Shown here: positions 25,216 to 33,353 of the stretch, in pieces | Layout of the letters: every line of letters starts with the position of its first letter | How positions within the stretch are numbered: the first letter of the stretch is position 1 | DNA from: Bacteroidota bacterium | GTDB lineage: Bacteria; Bacteroidota; Bacteroidia; JACPRZ01 | Assembly: GCA_016193485.1 (NCBI GenBank) | Contig: JACPRZ010000014.1 | Location: 1-51,396, forward strand | DNA: 51,396 bases | Direction: 5' to 3' | Notes under the pieces: model-generated | What the model saw: the letters and a program-made list of their open reading frames with translations, nothing else | What the model was told of the DNA's origin: nothing | Databases searched by the model: none | Translations under genes and position numbers: made by a program

Positions 25216-25344
25216 CTGACGGAATTTGATTTTGCAAGTATCCAAAATCAAATTCATCAGTATATCCTGATCTGAATGATTTGTTCTGACGATAGATGTC
25301 AGGATGCTGTACCGAAGCGTCAGCACAAAATCATTCAGCATCAG
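25216..25344. repeat. two adjacent large hairpins
   Basis: Hairpin 1 (25216-25260): GAATTTGATTTTG pairs with CAAAATCAAATTC across an 8-base loop. Hairpin 2 (25267-25344): CTGAATGATTTGT pairs with ACAAAATCATTCAG, with further pairing of CTGACG and CGTCAG inside. They fill the gap between the lipoprotein gene and the DciA-like gene. They could end transcription or be a small repeat element. Confidence 0.6.
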
Positions 25345-25355
25345 AATAAAATATT

Positions 25356-25655
25356 ATGGGTACCGGTAATATAAACGATACGCGGCCGATCGGTGAATTA
25401 CTCAGGGAAATGTTTGAGGTCTATTCGCTCAAAAATAAAATGGGCGAAGTGGAATTATCAAAATTATGGAAGGAATTGCTGGGATCGGCAACAGTAAAGC
25501 ATACGAAGAATATTTTTTTCAGGGATGATGTTTTGATTGTCGAACTCGACTCGGCTGTTTTACGCAGTGAATTATTTCTAACCAAAGAAAAAATCCTTAA
25601 AACCGTTAATGCAAAATTCGGAAGCGGTACGGTTAAGGATATTATTTTCAGGTAA
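25356..25655 (+). CDS. DciA-like DUF721 protein
   Basis: A 99-residue protein matching the DUF721 pattern: an N-terminal helix (IGELLREMFEVYSLKNKM), then SKLWKELLG, then DVLIVELDSAVLRSELFL and a final strand. In other bacteria DciA loads the replicative helicase; the Bacteroidota form is assumed similar. In many relatives it sits near recF; here recF is about 17.5 kb away. Confidence 0.82.
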   Translation: MGTGNINDTRPIGELLREMFEVYSLKNKMGEVELSKLWKELLGSATVKHTKNIFFRDDVLIVELDSAVLRSELFLTKEKILKTVNAKFGSGTVKDIIFR

Positions 25656-25660
25656 CAGGA

Positions 25661-26080
25661 TTACACCCACTCAGTCCGGTTAAAAAAGAAATTACTTTCG
25701 ATTACAGCATTTTCATCGCTGTCGGAACCATGTACGGCATTTGATTCAAGGGATTTTCCGAATTGTCTCCGGATGGTTCCTTCTGCCGCCTGTGCCGGAT
25801 TGGTGGCGCCAATAAATTTCCGGAAGTCAGCAACACTATTATCTTTTTCAAGAATAGCGGCAACAATGGGTCCCGAACTCATATATTTCACAAGCGACTC
25901 ATAAAAGGGTTTTCCTTTATGGACGGCATAAAACTGACCTGCCTGGCCTGGTGTAAGATGCACCAGTTTCATCGCCCTGACGATGAATCCGGCTTTAATG
26001 ATCCTGTCGAGGATCGCACCGCCATGTCCTTCGCGCCATGCATCGGGCTTTATCATGGTTAACGTAATAGTACCGCTCAT
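25661..26080 (-). CDS. ndk: nucleoside-diphosphate kinase
   Basis: A 139-residue enzyme that moves the terminal phosphate between nucleoside di- and triphosphates. TLTMIKPDA (K11) binds phosphate, and the phosphorylated histidine is H117 in NAVHGSDS. Length is normal. The stop codon is 5 bases past the end of the convergent DciA-like gene, so the 3' ends nearly touch. Confidence 0.96.
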   Translation of the reverse strand: MSGTITLTMIKPDAWREGHGGAILDRIIKAGFIVRAMKLVHLTPGQAGQFYAVHKGKPFYESLVKYMSSGPIVAAILEKDNSVADFRKFIGATNPAQAAEGTIRRQFGKSLESNAVHGSDSDENAVIESNFFFNRTEWV

Positions 26081-26121
26081 AACCGTAAAAGTGAAGCGTC
26101 AAAAGTAGATAAAATAAAAAT

Positions 26122-26129
26122 TACCTTTG
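26122..26129 (+). promoter_or_regulatory. -7 promoter box of nrnA
   Basis: TACCTTTG, the Bacteroidota -7 box, lies 15 bases before ATG 26145. It covers the upstream TTG at 26127, so that TTG cannot be the translation start. No clear -33 element. Confidence 0.6.
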
Positions 26130-26144
26130 CCGCTTCAAAATTTT

Positions 26145-27161
26145 ATGACAAACGCACAACTAAAAAAAATCAGGAATATCCTCGGCAAAATACCGCGTAC
26201 GGTAATTCTCACTCATTTCAACCCCGATGGCGATGCCATCGGTTCCGCGCTTGCTGTTTTTCATTACCTCTCGGCAATGGGATGCCGCTGCTCTGTTGCC
26301 GTTCCGGATGCATACCCCGATTACCTTGCCTGGATGCCTTCGGTTGAGAAGATCATCGTTGCAAGAGATCATCCCGGTAAGGCCGCAGATGCAATAATGA
26401 ATGCCGGACTGATCATGTGCGTTGACTTTAACCAGCTCAAACGGCTGATGGGAATGGAAGATTATGTACGGAAATCAGAAGCGCCAAAAATCCTGGTTGA
26501 CCACCACGAATCACCGGAGGATTTCCATGACTTTCTCTTATCGGAACCTTCCGCCTGCTCTTCCGCTGAACTGGTTTATAAGTTTTTCGTTGCCTTGTAC
26601 GGCAAAAAATACTTTAACAAAAAAATAGTTGACTGCCTCTATACCGGCATCCTGACCGATTCCATGGGTTTCAGGATAGGGAACGCAAATGCGCAGACGC
26701 ACCGGATTGTTTCGGAACTGATTGAACTGGGAACTCAATACCACCGGATTCATAACCTCGTGTATGATACCAATACACTTGACCGGTTGCGACTTATCGG
26801 GTATTGCCTGAGCGAAAAACTGCAGGTTTTTCCCGAAATTTCCACAGCGCTTATTACCTTATCGCAGGATGAACTCAGGCGCTTTAACCACCGGGTTGGC
26901 GATACCGAGGGAGTAGTCAATTATGCGCTTTCCATTAAAGGAATTCACCTTGCCGTTTTTATCGTTGAACGGAAAACACATGTAAAACTATCCTTCCGTT
27001 CCAAAAACAATTTCCCGGTGCATACTTTTGCAAAAGAGCATTTCCACGGGGGGGGGCATTTTCATGCTGCCGGAGGCGAAACAAAGAGATCCATTGATGA
27101 GACGGTGACTAAACTAAAGAACCTGCTGCCGCAATACGAAGAGATGCTGAACGGGAAGTGA
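26145..27161 (+). CDS. nrnA: DHH/DHHA1 phosphoesterase (NrnA-type nanoRNase / pAp phosphatase)
   Basis: A 338-residue protein from ATG 26145, chosen because a promoter box overlaps the longer frame. The DHH domain has THFNPDGDAIGSA (24-34), a CVDFN segment and LVDHHESP; the DHHA1 domain ends GGGHFHAAGG, encoded across a G9 tract (27048-27056). The family degrades short RNA oligomers and 3'-phosphoadenosine 5'-phosphate. All metal-binding residues appear present. Confidence 0.92.
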   Translation: MTNAQLKKIRNILGKIPRTVILTHFNPDGDAIGSALAVFHYLSAMGCRCSVAVPDAYPDYLAWMPSVEKIIVARDHPGKAADAIMNAGLIMCVDFNQLKRLMGMEDYVRKSEAPKILVDHHESPEDFHDFLLSEPSACSSAELVYKFFVALYGKKYFNKKIVDCLYTGILTDSMGFRIGNANAQTHRIVSELIELGTQYHRIHNLVYDTNTLDRLRLIGYCLSEKLQVFPEISTALITLSQDELRRFNHRVGDTEGVVNYALSIKGIHLAVFIVERKTHVKLSFRSKNNFPVHTFAKEHFHGGGHFHAAGGETKRSIDETVTKLKNLLPQYEEMLNGK

Positions 27162-27176
27162 GGGAGATTCCTTAAC

Positions 27177-27584
27177 TTATTTTCTCTTCACTTCATAATG
27201 ATACCTCGTCCGCACCAGATCAGGCGTCTGGAACTCCAGGACAAGTTTATCTTCGGTAATGCTTTTCAAACCGAACATGATCTTTGTTGCTGAATTATCC
27301 GGGGTCACATACAGGAAGTTACCTCCTTTATCCAATGACCAGAAACCGGTTGTAAGGACACCGCTATTAATCATTATAACTTTTTTGTCGCTCTTAAATA
27401 AAATACTGTCATTTTTCTGTTCAGCGGCCGGTTCATTTTCCAGACCGAATTCTTCCGATAAAGTGAACTTCCAGGTCCTGCAGAGGAGTTTTTCTTTTTC
27501 CGCAACCGTTTGAGCCGGTTTGGTCTGGGCAGAAAGAAAAATGGTAATAAACAGCCAGGGTGCTAACAAAACCAGGTTTTTCAT
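27177..27584 (-). CDS. small secreted protein, lipocalin-like
   Basis: A 135-residue protein from ATG 27584. The signal peptide ends near SAQT. The mature part (LLCRTWKFTLSEEFG, then WSLDKGGNFLYVT, then KLVLEF) resembles the small lipocalin-like domains common in Bacteroidota, though no family is certain. It is convergent with nrnA, with 15 bases between them. Confidence 0.72.
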   Translation of the reverse strand: MKNLVLLAPWLFITIFLSAQTKPAQTVAEKEKLLCRTWKFTLSEEFGLENEPAAEQKNDSILFKSDKKVIMINSGVLTTGFWSLDKGGNFLYVTPDNSATKIMFGLKSITEDKLVLEFQTPDLVRTRYHYEVKRK

Positions 27585-27599
27585 ACCGTAAAAATACAA

Positions 27600-27798
27600 A
27601 ATTCAGGAAACGGCTTGCTGCAGAATAATATTCATCATCCGCTTAACATGGTTTTATTCTGCCAACTGCTTTCTACCCATTGCCAACCGGATTTTTTGCC
27701 ATCTGCCCCCTTATATCTATCGGGATATTTTCCTTCAAAATGATAAATCACGAATATAAATACTCTACTTTCGCCCTTTACAAGATTGCAGTCCTTCC
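27600..27798 (+). promoter_or_regulatory. intergenic region with -7 box for comEC
   Basis: TACTTTCG near 27769 is a variant Bacteroidota -7 box about 23 bases before the comEC start. Half of the CCCGATAG palindrome family lies near 27712-27724 (TATATCTATCGGGATA). Nothing else is recognisable. Confidence 0.4.
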
Positions 27799-29916
27799 AT
27801 GCCCTTCTTCGCACAGATCCCTCTCCTGCGCCTGTTGCTGCCTTTCATTGGCGGAATAATCATTTTTGTTTTCGCACCCCGTTTTTCGAATCATACATTT
27901 TTGATTACCCTGTTGCTATGTTTTTCACTGGCATTAAATTTCTTTCTTACTTTCTTTTCACCGGTCTATACGGCTTACCGCTACAGGTGGATTTATGGCG
28001 CCTGTCTTAATGTCACTTTTTTCCTTGCCGGTTATTTGCTGACCTATCATTCCACCGAAAAATACAAACCCGGCCATGTTTCGGAATTACCGGACGGGGA
28101 ATACATTTTTGCCGGTGACCTGACCAGCATGCCGGTTATGAAGACCAGGTCGGTAAAAACAGAGATCAGGGTTTTCTCAATGTTTACAGGCAATTCCTGG
28201 CAGTCCGTTCATGGAAAATTAATCGCCTACCTGCGCATTGACACCCTCTCCACCCGGCTTCAGTATGGCGACCGGCTGATATTCTCATCCCATATAACCG
28301 AAATACCCCCCCCTGGAAATCCTTCAGAATTCAATTACAAAAGATACCTTTCGTTTCATAATATCTTCCAGCGCACCTTTATTGAAAAGGGCTCATGGAA
28401 GAAAACAGATGAAAAAAGAGGAAATTTTTTCGTTTATCATGCTTCCCTGGTACGCCATGATCTGCTGGGTATTTTGCAGACACTTGACCTTACAAAAAAC
28501 GAATATGCGGTTGCGTCCGCACTGCTGCTCGGGTATGAAGAGGACATTGAGCCGTCTCTCACGCGCGCTTATGCCGCATCCGGGGCACTTCATGTACTAA
28601 GCGTATCCGGACTTCATGTGGGTATTATTTATGTAGCGCTGGAATGGCTGCTCGGATTTATTTCAAAATTCCGTTACGGTAAAATCTCCAAAACCATCCT
28701 CATCATCCTGATGTTATGGTGTTATGCAGGCATCACCGGTTTTTCACCATCCGTTCTTCGGGCGACAACTATGCTCAGTTTTGTGGTCGTGGGCCGTAAT
28801 TTCAGGAAGCAGTCCGATGTTTTCAACTCCATCGCAGTATCTGCCTTTCTCCTGCTTTTCCTTGACCCGTACCTTATTTTCCAGGTTGGATTTCAACTTT
28901 CTTACATTGCTGTTTTGGGTATTGTTCTCTTTTATCCCTATTTTTATCCTCTATGGGAGCCGCGGAGCAGGTTCTGGGATAAGGTCTGGGGAATAACTGT
29001 AATATCCGTATCGGCCCAACTGGCTACTTTTCCACTCGGACTGCTCTATTTTCACCAGTTTCCGAATTATTTTATTTTTTCCAACCTGCTTGTTATTCCG
29101 CTTTCTACAGCAATTATTTTTCTTGGAATTGCCATCCTCGCTATTTCACCCATTCATTCCATTGCAGCATTTCTGTCGCTGATATTACAATACCTCCTGA
29201 AATTCCTGAACGGTTCGGTTCTTCTTATTGAGAACCTGCCGTTATCGCTGACGGAAGGAATTTCAATCTCCATTTTTGAATCCTGGCTTATTTATTTTAT
29301 TGTAATAATGCTTTTCTGCTTCTTCCTGTACAGGCAATACCGGTTTCTTTTATTAACCATTGGTTCGGTACTGGCGTTTTCCACTCTTCAGATACCGCAG
29401 GTTATTGCAGATTCACGGCAAAAACAATTCATCATTTACAATATTCCCGGTACTCCTGCATATAATTTTGTCTCTGGCACAAAAAACCTTTTCATTGCCG
29501 ATACATCGCTGACCCGCGATAAAAGCAGGATGCTTTTTTATATCCTTCACGATTGGTGGGACCGTAACCTGCAGAACACGGTCATATCCGGATTTACTGC
29601 GCCTGCAGGAATGAATGATGTGCTGGTCGCGCGGCTACCTTTCATACGATTCCATGCATTGACTGTCGCCTTCATTCATGCTGCTCCTGAAAAGCGTCTG
29701 CCGGATCATAAACCGGCAGTTGATATTCTTATCCTTGGAAAAAATGCCAATATTTCCCTTAAACGGTTGCGAGAACTCTATACCTTCAAAAAACTTATTT
29801 TTGACTCTTCAAACAGTACATGGAAGATAAAACGCTGGCAAAAGGAAGCCGGAGAAATGAACATTGAATATTATTCCGTTCCTGAAAAAGGCGCTTATGT
29901 TCTCGACATCGGCTGA
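27799..29916 (+). CDS. comEC: ComEC/Rec2 DNA uptake channel
   Basis: A 705-residue polytopic membrane protein. Two N-terminal helices precede a soluble OB-like DUF4131 domain (90-210), and the competence domain (about 230-500) has YAASGALHVLSVSGLHVG and about eight helices. The last 170 residues correspond to the metallo-beta-lactamase-like domain, but the HxHxDH metal motif is not visible, so this part is degenerate. The protein would pass single-stranded DNA across the inner membrane during natural uptake. A C8 tract lies at 28306-28313 inside the gene. Confidence 0.92.
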   Translation: MPFFAQIPLLRLLLPFIGGIIIFVFAPRFSNHTFLITLLLCFSLALNFFLTFFSPVYTAYRYRWIYGACLNVTFFLAGYLLTYHSTEKYKPGHVSELPDGEYIFAGDLTSMPVMKTRSVKTEIRVFSMFTGNSWQSVHGKLIAYLRIDTLSTRLQYGDRLIFSSHITEIPPPGNPSEFNYKRYLSFHNIFQRTFIEKGSWKKTDEKRGNFFVYHASLVRHDLLGILQTLDLTKNEYAVASALLLGYEEDIEPSLTRAYAASGALHVLSVSGLHVGIIYVALEWLLGFISKFRYGKISKTILIILMLWCYAGITGFSPSVLRATTMLSFVVVGRNFRKQSDVFNSIAVSAFLLLFLDPYLIFQVGFQLSYIAVLGIVLFYPYFYPLWEPRSRFWDKVWGITVISVSAQLATFPLGLLYFHQFPNYFIFSNLLVIPLSTAIIFLGIAILAISPIHSIAAFLSLILQYLLKFLNGSVLLIENLPLSLTEGISISIFESWLIYFIVIMLFCFFLYRQYRFLLLTIGSVLAFSTLQIPQVIADSRQKQFIIYNIPGTPAYNFVSGTKNLFIADTSLTRDKSRMLFYILHDWWDRNLQNTVISGFTAPAGMNDVLVARLPFIRFHALTVAFIHAAPEKRLPDHKPAVDILILGKNANISLKRLRELYTFKKLIFDSSNSTWKIKRWQKEAGEMNIEYYSVPEKGAYVLDIG

Positions 29917-29977
29917 TAACCCGTAAAAGCAACATGCTGATATTTTTAATAGGTTTGTAAAATTATTTGCGGAAAAT

Positions 29978-30679
29978 ATGGAAACATTTAAAGAACAATT
30001 GAAACTTTTTACCCTTGACAACCTTGGGGGGGGTAGTTTTTCGCCAAGGGATATCCCTGCATTTATTTTCGGGTTGCTCCTGACCGCACTCCTCACCTGG
30101 CTCCTGGGTAAAATGTATATCCGGTACGGACATTCGCTCTCCAACCGCAGGGCATTGTCCCGGATTTTTATCCTGCTCGGTGTTACAACCATGCTCATTA
30201 TCACTGTGGTCAAATCATCGCTTGCCCTGTCGCTCGGACTTGTTGGCGCCTTATCCATAGTCCGTTTCCGGGCTGCTATTAAAGAACCTGAAGAACTTGC
30301 CTATCTTTTTATAACCATCGCCATCGGTCTTGGCATGGGTGCCGGGTTTTCGGTGCTCACATGTATCGCTTTTGCAATTCTGTGTGTACTTATCCTGGCG
30401 CTTAACCGTTTTTGGCATTCTCCCGTAAATCAGAATATGTATATTTCCCTGGTTCTTCCTGATAACGGAAAAATTCCGTGTGAAGAAGCAGTGGAGATCC
30501 TGAAAAAACATTCACACCTTGTCAAACTGAAAAGAAGCGATGACACGGGGCATGGTTCGGAAGCGACTTTTTTTGTGGAATTTGATTCCCTCGCAGAACT
30601 CGAAGAATCCAGAAAAGAACTGAATAAGATGAATCCCTCGCTCCGAATTACCTTTATGGATACTTCGGGCGATTATTAA
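29978..30679 (+). CDS. DUF4956 membrane protein
   Basis: A 233-residue protein with about four membrane helices (30-50, 60-80, 85-105, 112-140) containing the family core LGLVGALSIVRFRAAIKEPEELAYLF, and a soluble C-terminal domain. A G8 tract (30026-30033) codes LGGG near residue 18. DUF4956 genes commonly pair with VTC-type polyphosphate polymerase genes, as here. It probably forms the membrane part of that system. Confidence 0.9.
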   Translation: METFKEQLKLFTLDNLGGGSFSPRDIPAFIFGLLLTALLTWLLGKMYIRYGHSLSNRRALSRIFILLGVTTMLIITVVKSSLALSLGLVGALSIVRFRAAIKEPEELAYLFITIAIGLGMGAGFSVLTCIAFAILCVLILALNRFWHSPVNQNMYISLVLPDNGKIPCEEAVEILKKHSHLVKLKRSDDTGHGSEATFFVEFDSLAELEESRKELNKMNPSLRITFMDTSGDY

Positions 30680-30720
30680 CGAACTCTCTTTTCATCGCCC
30701 GCACTTTTCTGCAACGAAAG

Positions 30721-31386
30721 ATGATGCGTATTGAAAGAAAATTCCTCATCCGCAGTTTAACGAAACAATGGGTTGAACTGCAAATAAAAATTCATCCTGC
30801 CGGATTTTCGGAGATATTCAATAAAAGGCAGGTTAATAATATTTATTTCGATACGCCCGGATTCAATCATTATTCCGATCATGTGAACGGTGAAACATCG
30901 CGCGAAAAAATAAGGATACGGTGGTACGGGAATACATTCGGTGAGATTAAAGAACCGTTCCTGGAGCATAAAATCAAACGCGGAAATATTACCCGCAAAT
31001 ATTCAACACGAATGAAAGGTTTTTTTCTGACAAGCGGATTGCTGCGTGAAGAGATACTTTCCATCCTTCCTGTTCAGGAACCGGGTTTTCCGCTCCACAT
31101 TATTGCCAATCTTTTTCCCTCACTGCTCAATTCATATACAAGGAAATATTTTTTATCGGCCGACCGGAATTTCCGTCTTACCCTCGACAGCGGAATTAAA
31201 TCCTACCCTGTCCGTTACGGGGATAATCTTTTTAATGCACCCGCGCACCATCACGGCCTGAACATCGTTGAAATAAAATACAAACCCGGAAAAGATGACC
31301 TGGCAAGGGAAGTGACATCAGGATTCCCGTTCCGGGTGACGAAATGTTCAAAATACCTGAAGGGGGTGGAGCGGGTTTTGTTTTAA
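30721..31386 (+). CDS. VTC-domain (polyphosphate polymerase-like) protein
   Basis: A 221-residue protein made of one VTC domain, a tunnel fold related to triphosphate-tunnel enzymes. Visible elements are RIERKF at the start, NNIYFDT, REKIRIRWYG, LEHKIKRG and IVEIKYKPG, supplying the usual basic and acidic residues. In yeast this domain makes polyphosphate from ATP; the role of the bacterial DUF4956-linked form is not settled. It starts 41 bases after the DUF4956 gene. Start may be the first or second methionine. Confidence 0.88.
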   Translation: MMRIERKFLIRSLTKQWVELQIKIHPAGFSEIFNKRQVNNIYFDTPGFNHYSDHVNGETSREKIRIRWYGNTFGEIKEPFLEHKIKRGNITRKYSTRMKGFFLTSGLLREEILSILPVQEPGFPLHIIANLFPSLLNSYTRKYFLSADRNFRLTLDSGIKSYPVRYGDNLFNAPAHHHGLNIVEIKYKPGKDDLAREVTSGFPFRVTKCSKYLKGVERVLF

Positions 31387-31439
31387 CTAAAAAATTATCA
31401 TTACTTGAAGCATAATTACAGGGCAGGATAATACTAATA

Positions 31440-31582
31440 GGGCTTTCGCAAACTCAGCGTGTCTCTGCATGTATTTTTCTGCGAACTCTGCGGTTAATGT
31501 ATTTTTTACCGCAGAGAGTCACAGAGATAAGACGCTGAGAACCGCGGAGAAATACAAGAATTACATAGTTGCGAAAGTCCTG
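31440..31582. mobile_element. MITE-like element with 7-bp direct repeat
   Basis: An internally palindromic element of 143 bases with ends GGGCTTTCGCAA and TTGCGAAAGTCC and inner arms rich in CTCTGCGG/CCGCAGAG words. It is bounded by ACTAATA at 31433-31439 and ACTAATA at 31583-31589, consistent with a target duplication. No coding capacity. Confidence 0.6.
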
Positions 31583-31589
31583 ACTAATA

Positions 31590-31712
31590 TACGAACCTGC
31601 CTGCTCTGACGGAGTCCGATACTCGTCAGAGTCATCGGACCGGCAGGTGAATGCTAACCCCGCCAAAGGCGGGGCGAATAAAATCAGAAGGTCTAAATTA
31701 GTATAATATAAA
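31590..31712. repeat. stem-loops upstream of the first CotH gene
   Basis: At 31603-31650 CCTGCCTGC and GGCAGG arms enclose GGAGTCCGAT and ATCGGACC, a larger member of the CCTGCCTGCCGG palindrome family. At 31657-31674 CCCCGCC pairs with GGCGGGG over an AAA loop. The rest holds no gene. Confidence 0.5.
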
Positions 31713-33170
31713 ATGTTTTTACTTCTTTACTCATCACCCCGAAAAGTGCCTGCTGCATTAAGATTGATTGTTTTTTCTCTGACCATAATTTTCTTTTTAT
31801 CTTTTTTCCTTTCCATCTTTTTTTTAGAGAAAGCGGAAACAAAATCGAAATTCTGGAACAAGGCGGAGGCGTTATACCTGATTCCCACATCACCGCGATG
31901 GAAACCGCCTGCAGGTCGCGGAAGAGAGCCGGGCGGCAAGTGTTCTTTACCCGTTGTTTCCATTCATACGGACGCGTCAGGGCTATTCGGCTTTGAAAAG
32001 GGAATATATACTATGGGAAACGGGTTTTGGGATAAGGATGCGTATGCAGGAAATATGGTTTCCGCTGCAACCAAATGGTGGACTTTACCGGCCAATTACC
32101 AGATGCGCGGAATGAATTATGAACGACAGGCAGAAATAGTTTTTTTTGATTCCGGCACATCAGATCCCGTTCCTGCCGGAATCCGCATTCACGGTGACGC
32201 CACGCGCGCATTCCCGCAAAAATCCCTGAGAATTCATTTCAGGAAAAAATACGGCAAAAAACCTTTTTACCGGCAATTATTTCCGGATGATACCGCCTCA
32301 CCCTTCAGCGCATTAGTCCTCCGTAATTCCGGTAATGATTGGGACCGATCGCTCATCAGGGATGCACTGGGGCATTCACTTGTGCAACACCTGAGACTTG
32401 ATTCAAAAAATTACCGGCCTGTAGTTGTTGAAATAAACGGTGAATACTGGGGAATCCACCAATTTTGCAATTACCAGGATGAAGATTTTCTTGCTTCAAG
32501 GCATAACCTGGATGCAAAAAGAATACTCATATTTGACGGCTCCGGGGCCGTAAGGAACGGCAGGGTTGAAGATGAAAAGCAATTGAGTAACATGTTTTCT
32601 TTTTTCAGAAAAACGGATATGAAGGTTAAAGAAAATTATGATTCTGCGGCACGTATCATTGACCTTGATAATTATATTGATTATATAATAGCGGAAGTTT
32701 ATTGCGCCAATGCCGATTGGCCCTATGCAAATGAAATTTTATGGAAATATGCCGGCAAGGGGGGGGACGGAGATCATTACAGCGATGGAAGATGGCGATG
32801 GATGATCACCGACCTTGACCTCGGTTTCGGATTCAATACCCGTTCTTCGTACGGAAGGAATATGATAAACGAACTTATTGCCGGTGATTCACCGGAAGTG
32901 ATATTCCGTTCTCTTTCAGGCAATGAGGGATTCCGGAAAATCTTTACTGAGCGTTTCAACGAATTACTGAACACTCTGTTTCATCCTGATACGGTATGCA
33001 ATAAGATTGAATCAATGAAATTATCCCTCGCTCCTGAAATTCCATACCATATTACACGCTGGCGGAAACCTCTTTCTGAAGAAAAATGGCAGGAAGAAAT
33101 TGATTTACTCTATGAATTTGCGCGGAAAAGACCGGAATTTATCAGGAGCCAGTTGGAGGTGATGGAATAA
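31713..33170 (+). CDS. CotH kinase-family protein 1
   Basis: A 485-residue protein with an N-terminal membrane helix (18-38) and a CotH domain outside the cytoplasm. Kinase-like markers include IHGDATRAFPQKSLRIHF, NGEYWGIHQFCN, YIDYIIAEVYCAN and RWRWMITDLDLGFGF (with the D-L-D metal-binding aspartates). CotH proteins phosphorylate surface proteins in spore formers; substrates in Bacteroidota are unknown. A G8 tract lies at 32759-32766. It follows the DUF4956 and VTC genes, and a second CotH gene follows after an octanucleotide array. Confidence 0.85.
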   Translation: MFLLLYSSPRKVPAALRLIVFSLTIIFFLSFFLSIFFLEKAETKSKFWNKAEALYLIPTSPRWKPPAGRGREPGGKCSLPVVSIHTDASGLFGFEKGIYTMGNGFWDKDAYAGNMVSAATKWWTLPANYQMRGMNYERQAEIVFFDSGTSDPVPAGIRIHGDATRAFPQKSLRIHFRKKYGKKPFYRQLFPDDTASPFSALVLRNSGNDWDRSLIRDALGHSLVQHLRLDSKNYRPVVVEINGEYWGIHQFCNYQDEDFLASRHNLDAKRILIFDGSGAVRNGRVEDEKQLSNMFSFFRKTDMKVKENYDSAARIIDLDNYIDYIIAEVYCANADWPYANEILWKYAGKGGDGDHYSDGRWRWMITDLDLGFGFNTRSSYGRNMINELIAGDSPEVIFRSLSGNEGFRKIFTERFNELLNTLFHPDTVCNKIESMKLSLAPEIPYHITRWRKPLSEEKWQEEIDLLYEFARKRPEFIRSQLEVME

Positions 33171-33206
33171 ATGAGATCGTTGAGAGGTTGGTAAGTTTGG
33201 ATTAGA

Positions 33207-33340
33207 TGGTTAGATGGTTGAATGGTTAGATGGTTGAATGGTTAAATGGTTGAATGGTTGGATGGTTGGATGGTTGAATGGTTGGATGGTTGAATGGTTA
33301 GATGGTTGAATGGTTAGATGGTTGAATGGTTGGATGGTTT
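33207..33340. repeat. octanucleotide tandem array (ATGGTTRR)
   Basis: About 16-17 copies of an 8-base unit, ATGGTTGA/ATGGTTAG/ATGGTTGG, stand between the two CotH genes and end 14 bases before the second start codon. The unit is not a multiple of three and each unit contains ATG, so copy-number change would alter spacing and upstream reading frames without touching the gene itself. Confidence 0.9.
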
Positions 33341-33353
33341 TCAATATATTTTT

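Noticed and set aside
27799..29916. ComEC as a broken gene because the HxHxDH motif is absent
   Set aside because: Length and frame are intact and a degenerate C-terminal domain is common in this family, so the gene is kept as functional.
33207..33340. Possible CRISPR array
   Set aside because: The unit is 8 bases and contiguous, with no spacers and no cas genes; it is a simple tandem repeat.
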